A stretch of DNA of 64,000 nucleotides, taken from assembly GCF_010727945.1 (NCBI RefSeq), contig NZ_AP022569.1, positions 4,650,001 through 4,714,000 on the forward strand, in the 5' to 3' direction. The notes below the pieces were generated by a model. It did no database searches and had not been told where the DNA came from. It saw only the letters and a list, made by a program, of their open reading frames with translations. The first letter of the stretch is position 1. Every line of letters begins with the position of its first letter. The position numbers and the translations under genes were made by a program. This document shows, one piece after another, positions 1-9,100 of this stretch. This stretch comes from Mycobacterium cookii. GTDB taxonomy: Bacteria > Actinomycetota > Actinomycetes > Mycobacteriales > Mycobacteriaceae.

Positions 1-235
1 CCTGGTAGTTGATCGTGGCCGTGGATCCGGGGGTGCCGAAGACCTCATAGATGACTTGCTTGGGGTTGAACGGAACGATCTCGTTGGAGGCCCCGCTGCC
101 GCTTGAAGCGTCCTTTTTCGAGACGAACGCGTCGTGCAGTCGGTCCACCGCGAACCCCGCCAGCGCGACCACCGCGACGGCGACCAGGATCATCCACCGT
201 CGCCGGATGAATTGGGTAAGCGAAATCCTCTTCAC
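1..235 (-). CDS. MmpS-family membrane protein, 3' part cut by window edge
   Basis: Seventy-eight N-terminal residues are visible. The start is GTG, and it overlaps the TGA of the upstream tetR gene (GTGA), so the two are translationally coupled. A short basic N-terminus (KRISLTQFIRRRW) precedes one membrane helix (about residues 14-29), then a Ser/Gly-rich linker and the segment VIYEVFGTPGSTATINY. This layout is typical of MmpS proteins, the small periplasmic partners of MmpL (RND) transporters. In mycobacteria a regulator-mmpS-mmpL unit usually exports siderophores, lipids or drugs, so an mmpL gene is expected just outside the window. The substrate cannot be told from this fragment. Confidence 0.85.
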   Translation of the reverse strand, partial: MKRISLTQFIRRRWMILVAVAVVALAGFAVDRLHDAFVSKKDASSGSGASNEIVPFNPKQVIYEVFGTPGSTATINYQ

Positions 236-837
236 CCGTTGGCCTTTCGGTGTCGGGTAAGGCTCGGGATGGCCACCTCGTCGACCAGAGCTTCCACCGT
301 GCGCTCGGTGAGTGGGCGGTTGGGCATGATCGACCGGAAGATCAGGTAGCCGGGTAACAGGTCCCAGAGTTCGTCGCCGATCGCGGCGGCATCGATCTCA
401 CCGCGCAGGACCGCGTCGCGCAGGATGTCCTGCATCAGGGCCTTCCGTTGATCCAGGAACTCGTGTTGCATCGCGTCACGAAGCGCGGGGTGACGTGATA
501 TCTCGACAAGCACGGCGCGGATGGTGCCGGCCTGCTCGGATGTCTGCCGGCTGATCGCGTGTCCCAGCTGCAGCAGATCGCCGCGCAGCGTACCGGTCTG
601 AGGATGAACCGCGATCTGGCGGCAGCCCTCGATGAACGCCGCCAACACCAACTCGGCCTTCGACGGCCAGCGCCGGTACACGGTGGCCTTGCTCGCGCGT
701 GCACTGGCCGCGACGGCATCCACCGTCAGCCGGTCGTACCCGTGCTCCTGGAGCAGCTGCAGCGTCACGGCCAGCAGCTCGGTTTCCCGCGGTGACCAGG
801 GCGAAGACTCAACCCCCGGTCGGGCAGTCTCGGTCAC
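232..837 (-). CDS. TetR-family repressor of the adjacent mmpS(-mmpL) operon
   Basis: A 201-residue protein, the usual TetR length, starting at GTG. The N-terminal helix-turn-helix lies at about residues 17-62, with the TetR core pattern ASKATVYRRWPSKAELV. The C-terminal ligand and dimer domain is alpha-helical and poorly conserved. The gene overlaps mmpS by four bases, which points to control of its own operon. A 25-bp palindrome 26 bases upstream of the start is the likely operator. Efflux operons of this kind are commonly derepressed by TetR mutations that confer drug tolerance in mycobacteria (family knowledge). The inducer is unknown. Confidence 0.88.
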   Translation of the reverse strand: MTETARPGVESSPWSPRETELLAVTLQLLQEHGYDRLTVDAVAASARASKATVYRRWPSKAELVLAAFIEGCRQIAVHPQTGTLRGDLLQLGHAISRQTSEQAGTIRAVLVEISRHPALRDAMQHEFLDQRKALMQDILRDAVLRGEIDAAAIGDELWDLLPGYLIFRSIMPNRPLTERTVEALVDEVAIPSLTRHRKANG

Positions 838-862
838 AGCGACTAACGATAAGACAACAGCA

Positions 863-887
863 GCAGTACTGTCCAGTACCGTACTGC
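863..887. promoter_or_regulatory. Probable TetR operator palindrome
   Basis: Half-sites GCAGTAC and GTACTGC flank an 11-base centre, and 10 of 12 base pairs are symmetric. The site lies between the tetR start and the lpqD stop, where an autoregulatory operator is expected. Confidence 0.6.
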
Positions 888-900
888 CGCTGAGATGCGA

Positions 901-1605
901 TCAGTAGCTGAAGTCGCGGATGCCGTCCCAGTCGACGAGTGTCCATCCCGTCGCCGGGCTGCCGTTGATCACCACCCGGCCGAGGTTGGGCAGCGGGTGG
1001 CTGGTCGCCAGGCTGTTCTTGGGGTTCTTCACGTTCATCAACGTCCAGTACATGATCGACTCGGAGTGTGAGAACGCCACCGGCCTGCTGCTCCCGCTGT
1101 CGTAGATCTTCTGCACGGCGGCGGTGAACCGGTCGTTGAACTGCACACCGTTGATCGAGCCGGGGACGGCGTCTTTCAAGTCGCCGTTCAGCCAATCCGC
1201 CGGTGCCAGCAGGTAAGTCAGGTCGGCCCGTTTGTTCGGGGTGTTGTTGTACTTGCCCGCGTCGATCTCGCGCAGCCCGGGCAGTATCTCGACCCGCTTG
1301 CCCAGCGCGTGTGCCAGCGGGGCCGCGGTCTCCTCGGTGCGGACCATGTCGGAGGCGTAGACGGCGTCGAAGTTGTTGCGGGACAGTTGGTGGGCAAGCT
1401 GTTCGGCCTGAGCCTGACCTTCCTCGGTGAGGCTCGGGCCGGGAACGTCGGTGTTGATGACGTGCGCGGCGTTGCTCTGCGACTCGGCGTGCCGGATGAA
1501 GGTCAGCGTGATGCTGCGTAGATGCGGTGATCCCGAGCAGGCACCGACGATGACGACGGCGGCGAGTGCGGCAACAGCCTTCCAGATGATGGTGCGAGAG
1601 CGCAT
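901..1605 (-). CDS. lpqD: Lipoprotein of the histidine phosphatase (phosphoglycerate mutase-like) family, LpqD
   Basis: A 234-residue protein. The N-terminus is a lipoprotein signal: basic MRSR, a hydrophobic stretch, then the lipobox-like VGAC at about residues 20-23. The mature domain has the catalytic RHAES motif of the histidine phosphatase superfamily near residue 39 and a second histidine in AFSHSES. It probably acts as a cell-envelope phosphatase of unknown substrate. It is divergent from htdY, the same pairing as Rv3390/Rv3389c in M. tuberculosis. The reading frame stays open far upstream across htdY, but the signal peptide fixes the start at 1605. Confidence 0.85.
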   Translation of the reverse strand: MRSRTIIWKAVAALAAVVIVGACSGSPHLRSITLTFIRHAESQSNAAHVINTDVPGPSLTEEGQAQAEQLAHQLSRNNFDAVYASDMVRTEETAAPLAHALGKRVEILPGLREIDAGKYNNTPNKRADLTYLLAPADWLNGDLKDAVPGSINGVQFNDRFTAAVQKIYDSGSSRPVAFSHSESIMYWTLMNVKNPKNSLATSHPLPNLGRVVINGSPATGWTLVDWDGIRDFSY

Positions 1606-1689
1606 AGCGATAGCCTGCCTTGTCAGCGGCTTCAGTGTGGCGGGTTTGCCACGGATAGCCGGGTGAATCGAATGCAGAGGAGGCCCGAA

Positions 1690-2559
1690 ATGGCGATCGA
1701 CCCGAAGGCCGTGGGCGCGACGACCGAACCGATGCTGTTCGAGTGGACCGACCGCGACACGCTGCTCTATGCGCTCGGTGTCGGCGCCGGTACCGAGGAT
1801 TTGTCGTTCACCACCGAGAACAGCCACGGCATCGACCAGCAGGTGCTGCCGACGTATGCGGTGATCTGCTGCCCGGCGTTCGGTGCGGCCGGCAAGGTCG
1901 GTTCGTTCAATTGGGCCATGCTGCTGCACGGCTCGCAGGGCATCCGGCTGCACGCGCCGCTGCCTCCCGCCGGCAAGTTGTCGGTGGTCACCGAGGTGGC
2001 CGACATCCAGGACAAAGGCGAGGGCAAGAACGCGATCATCATGTTGCGCGGCCGCGGCACCGACCCGGACTCCGGAACGCTGGTCGCCGAAACCCTGACC
2101 ACGCTGGTGATCCGCGGCGAGGGCGGGTTCGGCGGAGACCCCGGTCAGCGACCCGTCGCGCCCGAGATTCCGGACCGTGAGCCCGACGCGCGCGTCGCCC
2201 TGCCGACCCGCGAGGATCAGCCGTTGATCTACCGGCTCTCCGGTGACCGCAATCCGCTGCACAGCGACCCGTACTTCGCCAAGGAACTGGCCGGCTTTCC
2301 CCGCCCGATCATGCACGGGCTGTGCACCTACGGGTTCTCCGGTCGCGCACTGATCGCCGAGCTCGGCGACGGCGACGCCAGCGCCATCACCTCGATCGAC
2401 GCCCGGTTCACCAAACCGGTCTTCCCCGGCGAGACGCTGACCACGCTGATCTGGCGCACCGAGCCCGGCAAGGCGGTATTCCAGACCGAGGCCGCCGGCC
2501 CAGACGGCAGTAACGCCCGGTTGGTACTCGAGGACGGCGCGGTGGAATACCGGGCCTAA
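1690..2559 (+). CDS. htdY: (3R)-hydroxyacyl-thioester dehydratase (MaoC/double hot-dog), HtdY
   Basis: A 289-residue double hot-dog fold protein. The C-terminal half carries the hydratase-2 motif RLSGDRNPLHSDPYFA (near residue 180) with catalytic Asp and His, followed by PRPIMHGLCTYG. The family dehydrates (3R)-hydroxyacyl thioesters in fatty-acid metabolism. The sequence is very close to remembered Rv3389c (HtdY), beginning MAIDP and containing ENSHGIDQQVLPTYAVICC. The ATG at 1690 has the Shine-Dalgarno GAGGAGG just upstream and matches the family start. The open frame extends 27 bases further without a better site. It is divergent from lpqD, with an 84-base gap that should hold both promoters. 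Confidence 0.92.
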   Translation: MAIDPKAVGATTEPMLFEWTDRDTLLYALGVGAGTEDLSFTTENSHGIDQQVLPTYAVICCPAFGAAGKVGSFNWAMLLHGSQGIRLHAPLPPAGKLSVVTEVADIQDKGEGKNAIIMLRGRGTDPDSGTLVAETLTTLVIRGEGGFGGDPGQRPVAPEIPDREPDARVALPTREDQPLIYRLSGDRNPLHSDPYFAKELAGFPRPIMHGLCTYGFSGRALIAELGDGDASAITSIDARFTKPVFPGETLTTLIWRTEPGKAVFQTEAAGPDGSNARLVLEDGAVEYRA

Positions 2560-2606
2560 TTTGTTGCATCCGGTTTACCGGGGCCGTCGACGTGGCAGTC
2601 CCGGGC

Positions 2607-2828
2607 ATGGCATTCAAACTCACGTATAGCGACGGGCAGTCCACCGACTACGACGACGGCACGCATTGGGAAGTCGAGAATGGCGTCGTCAAGCTGGGCC
2701 GCGAATCCGGGGAGTGGACTGTGCTGATCTCCCCGAGTCATTGGGCGACGCTGGAACTGGCGACGGGTGACGACAAGCACAAAGACCACAAAGACGACGA
2801 CGACAAAGACAAAGACAAAGACGACTGA
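2607..2828 (+). CDS. Small hypothetical protein with Lys/Asp-repeat tail
   Basis: Seventy-three residues if started at the ATG; an in-frame GTG lies at 2592. The first 50 residues form a compact region containing LTYSDGQSTDYDDGTHWEVENGV in two parts, with no family recognised. The last 17 residues are only Lys, His and Asp and include DDDDK. The DNA there is a run of GAC/AAA/AAG codons. The gene ends three bases from the convergent otsB2 stop. No strong ribosome binding site is visible. It is kept because the frame is open, codon use fits, and the gap between neighbours would otherwise be empty. Confidence 0.5.
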   Translation: MAFKLTYSDGQSTDYDDGTHWEVENGVVKLGRESGEWTVLISPSHWATLELATGDDKHKDHKDDDDKDKDKDD

Positions 2829-2831
2829 CGA

Positions 2832-3959
2832 TCAGCCGGTGAGCTGATCCGCGAGCCGCTCGGTGAATTCCCGCACCCGGTCGGGGTCGTCCAACGCGTA
2901 GCGGGCGGCGGTGGCGCGGTCGCCGTCGTCGCTGTGCCGCACCAGGATCCCGATTCCGTCGTCGAGCACCGCGTCGAACGCGTCCTCGTCGGTGATGTCG
3001 TCGCCGAGATAGATCGGCAGAAGTCGGCCGCCGCCATCCTCGCGCTGGATGTGATCGAGCACCCACCGCAGCGTTCTTCCCTTGTCCCAGTCCACATCCG
3101 GGCGAAGCTCGATCACCTCACGGCCGGTCGTGACGCGAAGCGCGGTGCGCTGTCCGGCGCGCCGCACCGCGGCGGCAACCTCCCCGACCCGGTCACGCGC
3201 AGCGTTGCGGTAGTGCACTGCGACGCCGAAGCGTTTGTGCTCGATCACCACGCCCGGGATGTCGCCGAGCAGATCGGACAGTTCATCCGCCGCCTCCGCC
3301 AGCACCGGGACACTCTGCGCCGCTTCGGGATTCTGATGGTGAGCGCCGTCGGGGCCGGTCAGCTCGAAACCATGACTGCCCGCGTACCAGATTCCGGGCA
3401 GACCGATCCGTTGCCGCACATCGGCCAGATCGCGCCCGGACAAGATCGCCACCGGGCACCGAGCGCTGAGCGCGGTCAGTGCCTCGGCAGCGCCGTCGGC
3501 GAGCCGGGCCGAATCAGGGTCATTGACGATCTCGGAGAGTGTGCCGTCGAAATCGAAGAACACCGCGGGCTGTTGTCCGTCCACCAGGCTCAGGGTTTCC
3601 AGCCCGTCGCGGAGCTCGGACATCCGCCGGTCGCCGGTGCGGACCACGATGTCGCGCAGGCCGTCGACCACCGCGTCGGCGCCGCGGCTGGTCAGCGCGC
3701 CGCCGTGCCCGGTCGGGTCGAGGCCGATCACCAGCGCGAATCCCGCGGAGCGTGCGGCCGTCACGCCGTCCTCGGTGCCGGTCACCACCGCGCACCGGCC
3801 CGGCCGCGCCGACAGCTTGTCCGCCGCCTCGATCAGGTCTGCGGCATCGCTGTGGGCGAAGCGGACACCGGCATCGCGCAGTCGTTCCGCGAGCGCGTCC
3901 GGATGATCGAGATCGAACAGCACCGCGTCGTGGCGGCGCGGGTCGATGGTGACCGACAT
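2832..3959 (-). CDS. otsB2: Trehalose-6-phosphate phosphatase OtsB2
   Basis: A 375-residue protein close to the mycobacterial OtsB2 length (about 390). An N-terminal extension of about 125 residues precedes the HAD phosphatase core. Motif I is FFDFDGTLSEI, motif II is ILSGRDLADV, and the C-terminal acidic motif is YLGDDITDEDAFD. It hydrolyses trehalose-6-phosphate to trehalose, the last step of the OtsA-OtsB2 route. In mycobacteria this enzyme is essential because its substrate is toxic and trehalose carries mycolates (family knowledge). It lies 60 bases downstream of the wax-ester synthase gene on the same strand, as in Rv3371-Rv3372. Confidence 0.93.
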   Translation of the reverse strand: MSVTIDPRRHDAVLFDLDHPDALAERLRDAGVRFAHSDAADLIEAADKLSARPGRCAVVTGTEDGVTAARSAGFALVIGLDPTGHGGALTSRGADAVVDGLRDIVVRTGDRRMSELRDGLETLSLVDGQQPAVFFDFDGTLSEIVNDPDSARLADGAAEALTALSARCPVAILSGRDLADVRQRIGLPGIWYAGSHGFELTGPDGAHHQNPEAAQSVPVLAEAADELSDLLGDIPGVVIEHKRFGVAVHYRNAARDRVGEVAAAVRRAGQRTALRVTTGREVIELRPDVDWDKGRTLRWVLDHIQREDGGGRLLPIYLGDDITDEDAFDAVLDDGIGILVRHSDDGDRATAARYALDDPDRVREFTERLADQLTG

Positions 3960-4019
3960 TGCCCGCCTGCCTTCCCGGCCCGCGGTCGCGGCGCCGGTTG
4001 TCAGGCTAGTCGGTAGGCG

Positions 4020-5414
4020 TCAGACCGATTTCCGGTCGAACAGCAGGATGGAATCCTGGCTCAGCATGTCGAGGCGTGCCACGCCGATCTTGATTCCGTC
4101 GGCCAGCTCGTCGATGTCGGCTCCCGCGTCGTAGTCGGCGGTGATGCCGAACACCAGATCGTCGGCGTAGCTCATCACCGCGACGCCGGTGCGCAGCTGC
4201 AACGCGATCGGCGGAATCGGCAGCAGCCGCGCGACATTGCGACCCATCATCTGCAGCCGGCGGTGCGGACCCGGGACGTTGGTTGCCAACGTCACGATGC
4301 CCCGCTGTGGCAGACGAGTGAGGAATCGAATCATCCACGAGGACAACATGAAAGGGACGTAGCTGGTTGCGGTGACGGCGAAGTTTCCCGCCTGACGCTG
4401 ACCGCCCTGCTTGGTTCGGGTCATCCGGCTGTGCACCATGCGCAACTGCTGGATCGGGTCGTCCTGCTCGACGGGAAGGTAGGGCAGCATGATCGACAGC
4501 CGGTTGCCCGGCTTGTCGAGTGCGTCGTGCGAACGTAGCGACACCGGAACGAGGGTGCGCAGCGAGTCCGGCCGCGGCTTTTCGCCGCGGTGCAGCAGCA
4601 CGGACCGATAGCCCTCGGTGATCGCGGCCAGCGCGACATCGTTGACGGTCACGTCGAACTTGCGGCAGATCTGTTCGACGTCGGCCAGGGGAACCCGCAC
4701 CGCGCGGTAGCGGCGCATCGCGGTGACCGGCCCTACCAGCGACGATCCCGCGGTCGGTCGGAGCAACCCGCCGGCGATCTCGGCGGCTCCGCTGACCGTC
4801 CGGCTTACCGTGCCGGTGATGCCGGTGGCGGTCCGCCACAGATTGGTCACCGGGTTGCTGCGCGGGTTGGTGTCCGGGACCGGCTTGAGGTGTGGGCGTC
4901 TGGCGGCGCGTGGGGCGGCGGCGGGCCGGGCGAACGCATCGCCGTCGATCTCGTCGCAGAGCCGGGTGAGGATCCGCGTCGCCGAGATGCCGTCGGCCAT
5001 GCAGTGGTGGATCTTCATCAGGATTGCCCAGCGATTGCCCTTGAGGCCTTCGATGACCCAGCACTCCCAGAGCGGTCGATCCCGATCCAGCCGGCGCTCC
5101 AGCACGTCGGCGACCACCTGAAACAGCTCGCTGTCGCCGCCCGGGCGGGGGACGGCCACCCGGCGCACGTGGCGGCTGATGTCGAATCCCGGATCGTCGA
5201 CCCACTGCGGCGCACCGACGTCGAAGGGCTGGGTGCGCAGCATCTTAGTACAGCGAGGTATCGCTTTAAACCGTTCGGCCAGAACAGATTTGAGCTTGTC
5301 GTAGTTGGGCGTCGAGCCTTCGATGATCGCGATTCCGCCGATCGCCAGACTGACGTTGCGGTCTGAATCCTCCGCCATGAGGAAGCCCGCGTCGAGCGTA
5401 TTGAGTTGCTCCAC
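4020..5414 (-). CDS. Wax ester synthase / diacylglycerol acyltransferase (WS/DGAT)
   Basis: A 464-residue protein starting MEQLNTLDAGFLMAED, a typical mycobacterial WS/DGAT N-terminus. The catalytic acyltransferase motif HHCMADG is near residue 140. The C-terminal half holds the conserved NVPGP segment (near residue 380). It would transfer acyl groups from acyl-CoA to diacylglycerol or long-chain alcohols to make storage lipid. It corresponds to Rv3371 by neighbourhood. It shares a direction with otsB2 and may be co-transcribed with it. Confidence 0.9.
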   Translation of the reverse strand: MEQLNTLDAGFLMAEDSDRNVSLAIGGIAIIEGSTPNYDKLKSVLAERFKAIPRCTKMLRTQPFDVGAPQWVDDPGFDISRHVRRVAVPRPGGDSELFQVVADVLERRLDRDRPLWECWVIEGLKGNRWAILMKIHHCMADGISATRILTRLCDEIDGDAFARPAAAPRAARRPHLKPVPDTNPRSNPVTNLWRTATGITGTVSRTVSGAAEIAGGLLRPTAGSSLVGPVTAMRRYRAVRVPLADVEQICRKFDVTVNDVALAAITEGYRSVLLHRGEKPRPDSLRTLVPVSLRSHDALDKPGNRLSIMLPYLPVEQDDPIQQLRMVHSRMTRTKQGGQRQAGNFAVTATSYVPFMLSSWMIRFLTRLPQRGIVTLATNVPGPHRRLQMMGRNVARLLPIPPIALQLRTGVAVMSYADDLVFGITADYDAGADIDELADGIKIGVARLDMLSQDSILLFDRKSV

Positions 5415-5697
5415 GACTTATCACCGCCGTTTCACTGCTGGGGATAGTGGTCAAGTATTCGTGGTGACCACCGGTCAGAGGTGGCGTCGGGATTAATTCA
5501 TGTAAACAACTGGGGTCGGTTGTGTGGCAACGCAGTTGGAAATCATGCAATGGTGTTACTCGCATGACGAACGGTTTCCATCGATGACGGCTTAGTCTGA
5601 GGATTTCTGAGAATCTCGCTGGGACAACGTCCTTGGGGCCATCGGACTTTTGAATGTGAGCGAATGTTGTTGTGCTGGAACGGGGAAGGAAGCAGCG
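5415..5697. other. Divergent intergenic region, no clear element
   Basis: A 283-base gap between the WS/DGAT start and the SnoaL-like gene, less GC-rich than its surroundings, so both promoters probably lie here. The only symmetry noticed is CAACTG (5507-5512) facing CAGTTG (5533-5538) across 20 bases, which is weak. Confidence 0.4.
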
Positions 5698-6138
5698 ATG
5701 AAAAACCCTATTGCGAACCTGGACGATTTCGCCGCGCTCGATCCGTTCTTCGAGATCATCGTGCAGGGCCTGGAAGGCTTTGTTGAGCCTGGCCACTTCT
5801 TCGATCTGATGGCCGAGGACGTTGTCACGGAGTATGTGATCACCGTGCCCGGATACCCGGCGAGGGTGGATGGTCGACAGGCGCTCGCCGAGCTCTACCG
5901 GCCGTATGGCAATGCGATCCATCTGGACCGCTGCTTCGACCTGTCCGTCTATCACGACCCGAACAGGGGAGTGGCTGTCCTTGAATATGCATCGGAAGGC
6001 CACACCGTCGACGGCAACCGTCCCTACGCCAACAGATTCATTTCGGTGATCACCGTGCGCGACCGGGAAATCGCGCACTGGCGCGACTACCTCAACCCGG
6101 TTGCCGTATTCAACGCCCTGGGGTGGCCCGACGACTGA
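5698..6138 (+). CDS. SnoaL-like / NTF2-fold protein
   Basis: A 146-residue protein. The ATG at 5698 follows GGAAGGA at good spacing and is preferred to an upstream in-frame start. The segments FFDLMAEDVVTEYVI, GRQALAELYR and VITVRDREIAHWRDYLNPV match the alpha+beta barrel of SnoaL/ketosteroid-isomerase-like proteins. Members include polyketide cyclases, isomerases and non-enzymatic binders, so no substrate can be named. The next gene, dnaE2, has its SOS box four bases after this stop, so the two are probably regulated separately. Confidence 0.75.
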   Translation: MKNPIANLDDFAALDPFFEIIVQGLEGFVEPGHFFDLMAEDVVTEYVITVPGYPARVDGRQALAELYRPYGNAIHLDRCFDLSVYHDPNRGVAVLEYASEGHTVDGNRPYANRFISVITVRDREIAHWRDYLNPVAVFNALGWPDD

Positions 6139-6142
6139 CCTA

Positions 6143-6158
6143 TCGAACATATATTCGA
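6143..6158 (+). promoter_or_regulatory. SOS box (LexA site) of dnaE2
   Basis: TCGAAC-ATAT-ATTCGA matches the mycobacterial LexA consensus TCGAAC-N4-GTTCGA with one mismatch. The dyad symmetry extends to 6141-6160. It ends 12 bases before the GTG start of dnaE2, the expected place for a damage-inducible repressor site. Confidence 0.88.
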
Positions 6159-6170
6159 TAGACTGAGCCG

Positions 6171-9100
6171 GTGGGTTGGAGCAACGGGCCGCCGGGCTGG
6201 GCGGAGATGGAGCGGGTGCTGGCCGGGAAACCGCGCCGCTCCGGCACACCATCGGTGTGGGGTCCCGCGGATGAGGTCCCATGGTCGCCGAAGCGCGCGG
6301 CGTATCAGCCGCCGGACGACAGCCGGCCGGTCGGCTCGTCTGTCCCGTACGCCGAATTGCACGCGCATTCGGCGTACAGCTTTTTGGACGGCGCCAGTGC
6401 GCCGGAGGAACTGGTCGAGGAGGCGGCCCGGCTGGACCTGCGTGCCATCGCGCTGACCGACCACAACGGCCTCTACGGGGCGGTGCGGTTCGCCGAAGCG
6501 GCGGTGGAATTGAACATCAGCACGGTCTTCGGCGCCGAACTGTCGCTGGGGCCGGGTGCCCGGACCGACGATCCCGATCCGGCCGGCCCGCATCTGCTGG
6601 TGCTGGCTCGCGGCCCGGAAGGCTACCGGCGGCTGTCGCGGCAGCTGGCCGCGGCGCATCTGGCCGGCGGCGAGAAAGGCAAGCCGCGTTTCGACTTCGA
6701 CGCGCTCACCGACGCCGCGGGCGGGCATTGGCACATCCTCACCGGTTGCCGCAAAGGTCATGTCCGTCGCGCGTTGGCCGCCGGTGGACCGGACGCGGCG
6801 TTGGCGGCGCTGGCCGACCTGGTGGACCGGTTCGGCTCCGATCGGGTCAGCGTCGAGCTGACCCACCACGGCTGCCCGCTCGACGACGAGGTCAACTCTG
6901 AATTAGCGCTACTGGCACCACGATTCGGGCTGAGCAGTGTCGCGACCACCGGCGCGCATTTCGCCGCGCCGTCGCGGCGCCGACTGGCGATGGCGATGGG
7001 GGCGATACGTGCCAGGCAGTCGCTGGACGAGGCCGCCGGCTGGCTGGCCCCACTGGGCGGTTCGCATCTGCGGTCCGGTGACGAGATGGCGCGGCTGTTC
7101 GCGCAGCGTCCCGACGTGGTGACCGCCGCGGCCGATCTCGGCGAGCAGTGCGCATTCGGGCTGTCGCTCATCGCCCCGCAGTTGCCGCCGTTTGACGTCC
7201 CAGTCGGGCATACCGAAGACAGCTGGCTGCGCGAACTGGCGATGGCGGGGGCCCAGCGCCGTTACGGCCCACGGGCTCACGCGCGGCAGGCGTACACCCA
7301 GATCGAGCGCGAGTTGAACATCATTGAGCAGCTGCGATTTCCGGGATATTTCCTGGTGGTCTACGACATCACCCGTTTCTGCCGGGAAAACGACATCCTG
7401 TGTCAGGGCAGGGGATCGGCGGCCAACTCGGCGGTCTGTTACGCCCTCGGCGTCACCGCGGTCGATCCGATCGCCAACGAGTTGCTGTTCGAGCGTTTCC
7501 TGTCACCGGTCCGCGATGGGCCGCCCGACATCGACATCGACATCGAGTCGGATCAGCGGGAAAAGGTCATCCAGTACGTCTACGACAAATACGGCCGCGA
7601 CTACGCGGCTCAAGTGGCCAACGTGATCACCTACCGGGCGCGGATCGCCGTCCGCGATATGGCTCGTGCCCTGGGTTTCTCTCAGGGCCAGCAGGACGCG
7701 TGGAGCAAGCAGATCAGCAACTGGGGCGCACAACCGTCCGACATCGACGACGTTCCCGAGCAGGTGGTCGACCTGGCCAACCAGATCCAGAACCTGCCCC
7801 GGCACATGGGCATCCATTCCGGCGGCATGGTGATCTGCGACCGCCCGATCGCCGACGTCTGCCCGGTGGAATGGGCCCGCATGGAAAACCGCAGCGTGCT
7901 GCAGTGGGACAAAGACGATTGCGCGGCAATCGGTTTGGTCAAATTCGATCTGCTCGGGCTGGGCATGCTGTCGGCGTTGCACTACGCCATCGACCTGGTG
8001 GCCGAGCACAAAGGCATCGAGGTCGATTTGGCCGCGCTGGACCTGTCCGAACCGGCGGTGTATGAGATGTTGCAGCGCGCCGATTCCGTCGGGGTGTTCC
8101 AGGTGGAGTCGCGAGCGCAGATGGCCACCTTGCCCAGGCTCAAGCCCCGGGTGTTCTACGACCTGGTGGTCGAGGTCGCGTTGATCCGCCCCGGCCCCAT
8201 TCAGGGCGGCTCGGTGCACCCGTACATCCGGCGGCGCAACGGCCTCGACCCGGTCGTCTACGACCATCCGTCGATGGAGCCGGCGTTACGGAAGACGTTG
8301 GGAGTGCCGCTGTTTCAGGAACAGCTGATGCAGCTCGCGGTGGACTGCGCCGGCTTCTCCGGCGCCGAGGCCGATCAACTGCGGCGTGCGATGGGATCCA
8401 AACGGTCGACCGAACGCATGCGGCAGTTGCGCGGACGGTTTTACGACGGCATGCGCCGGATGCACGGCGCCCATGACGACGTGATCGACTTGGTCTACGA
8501 AAAGCTGGAAGCATTCGCCAATTTCGGTTTCCCGGAAAGCCATTCGCTGAGTTTCGCGTCGCTGGTCTTCTATTCGTCGTGGTTCAAGCTGCACCATCCG
8601 GCGGCGTTCTGCGCGGCGCTGCTGCGTGCGCAGCCGATGGGTTTCTATTCGCCGCAGTCGCTGGTGGCCGATGCCCGCCGGCACGGCGTGACGGTACACG
8701 GCCCTTGCGTCGCGGCCAGCCTGACCCACGCCACGTTGGAGAATGCCGGCACCGAGGTTCGGCTGGGGCTGGGCGCCGTTCGCCATATCGGCGACGACCT
8801 GGCAGACAAGCTGATCGAAGAACGAGAAGCCAACGGGCCCTTCGCTTCACTGCTGGATTTGACCTGTCGCCTGCAGCTGTCCGTGCCGCAGACCGAAGCG
8901 CTGGCCACCGCGGGTGCGCTGCGTTGCTTCGACATGTCCCGGCGGGAGGCGTTATGGGCGGCCGGCGCGGCCGCCACCCAGCGGCCGGACCGCTTGCCGG
9001 GCGTGGGCTCGTCGTCGCACATCCCGTCGTTGCCGGGGATGAGCGAGGTGGAACTGGCCGCGGCCGACGTGTGGGCCACCGGCGTCTCCCCGGACAGTTA

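Noticed and set aside
1606..2316. Upstream extension of lpqD to 471 codons
   Set aside because: It would bury the lipoprotein signal peptide and lie antisense to htdY.
2772..2828. DDDDK-containing tail considered as vector or tag contamination
   Set aside because: It lacks the tyrosine of FLAG, is embedded in native sequence with normal neighbours, and extends into a simple native repeat.
5507..5538. CAACTG/CAGTTG inverted repeat before the WS/DGAT gene
   Set aside because: Only six-base arms 20 bases apart; such pairs are common by chance.
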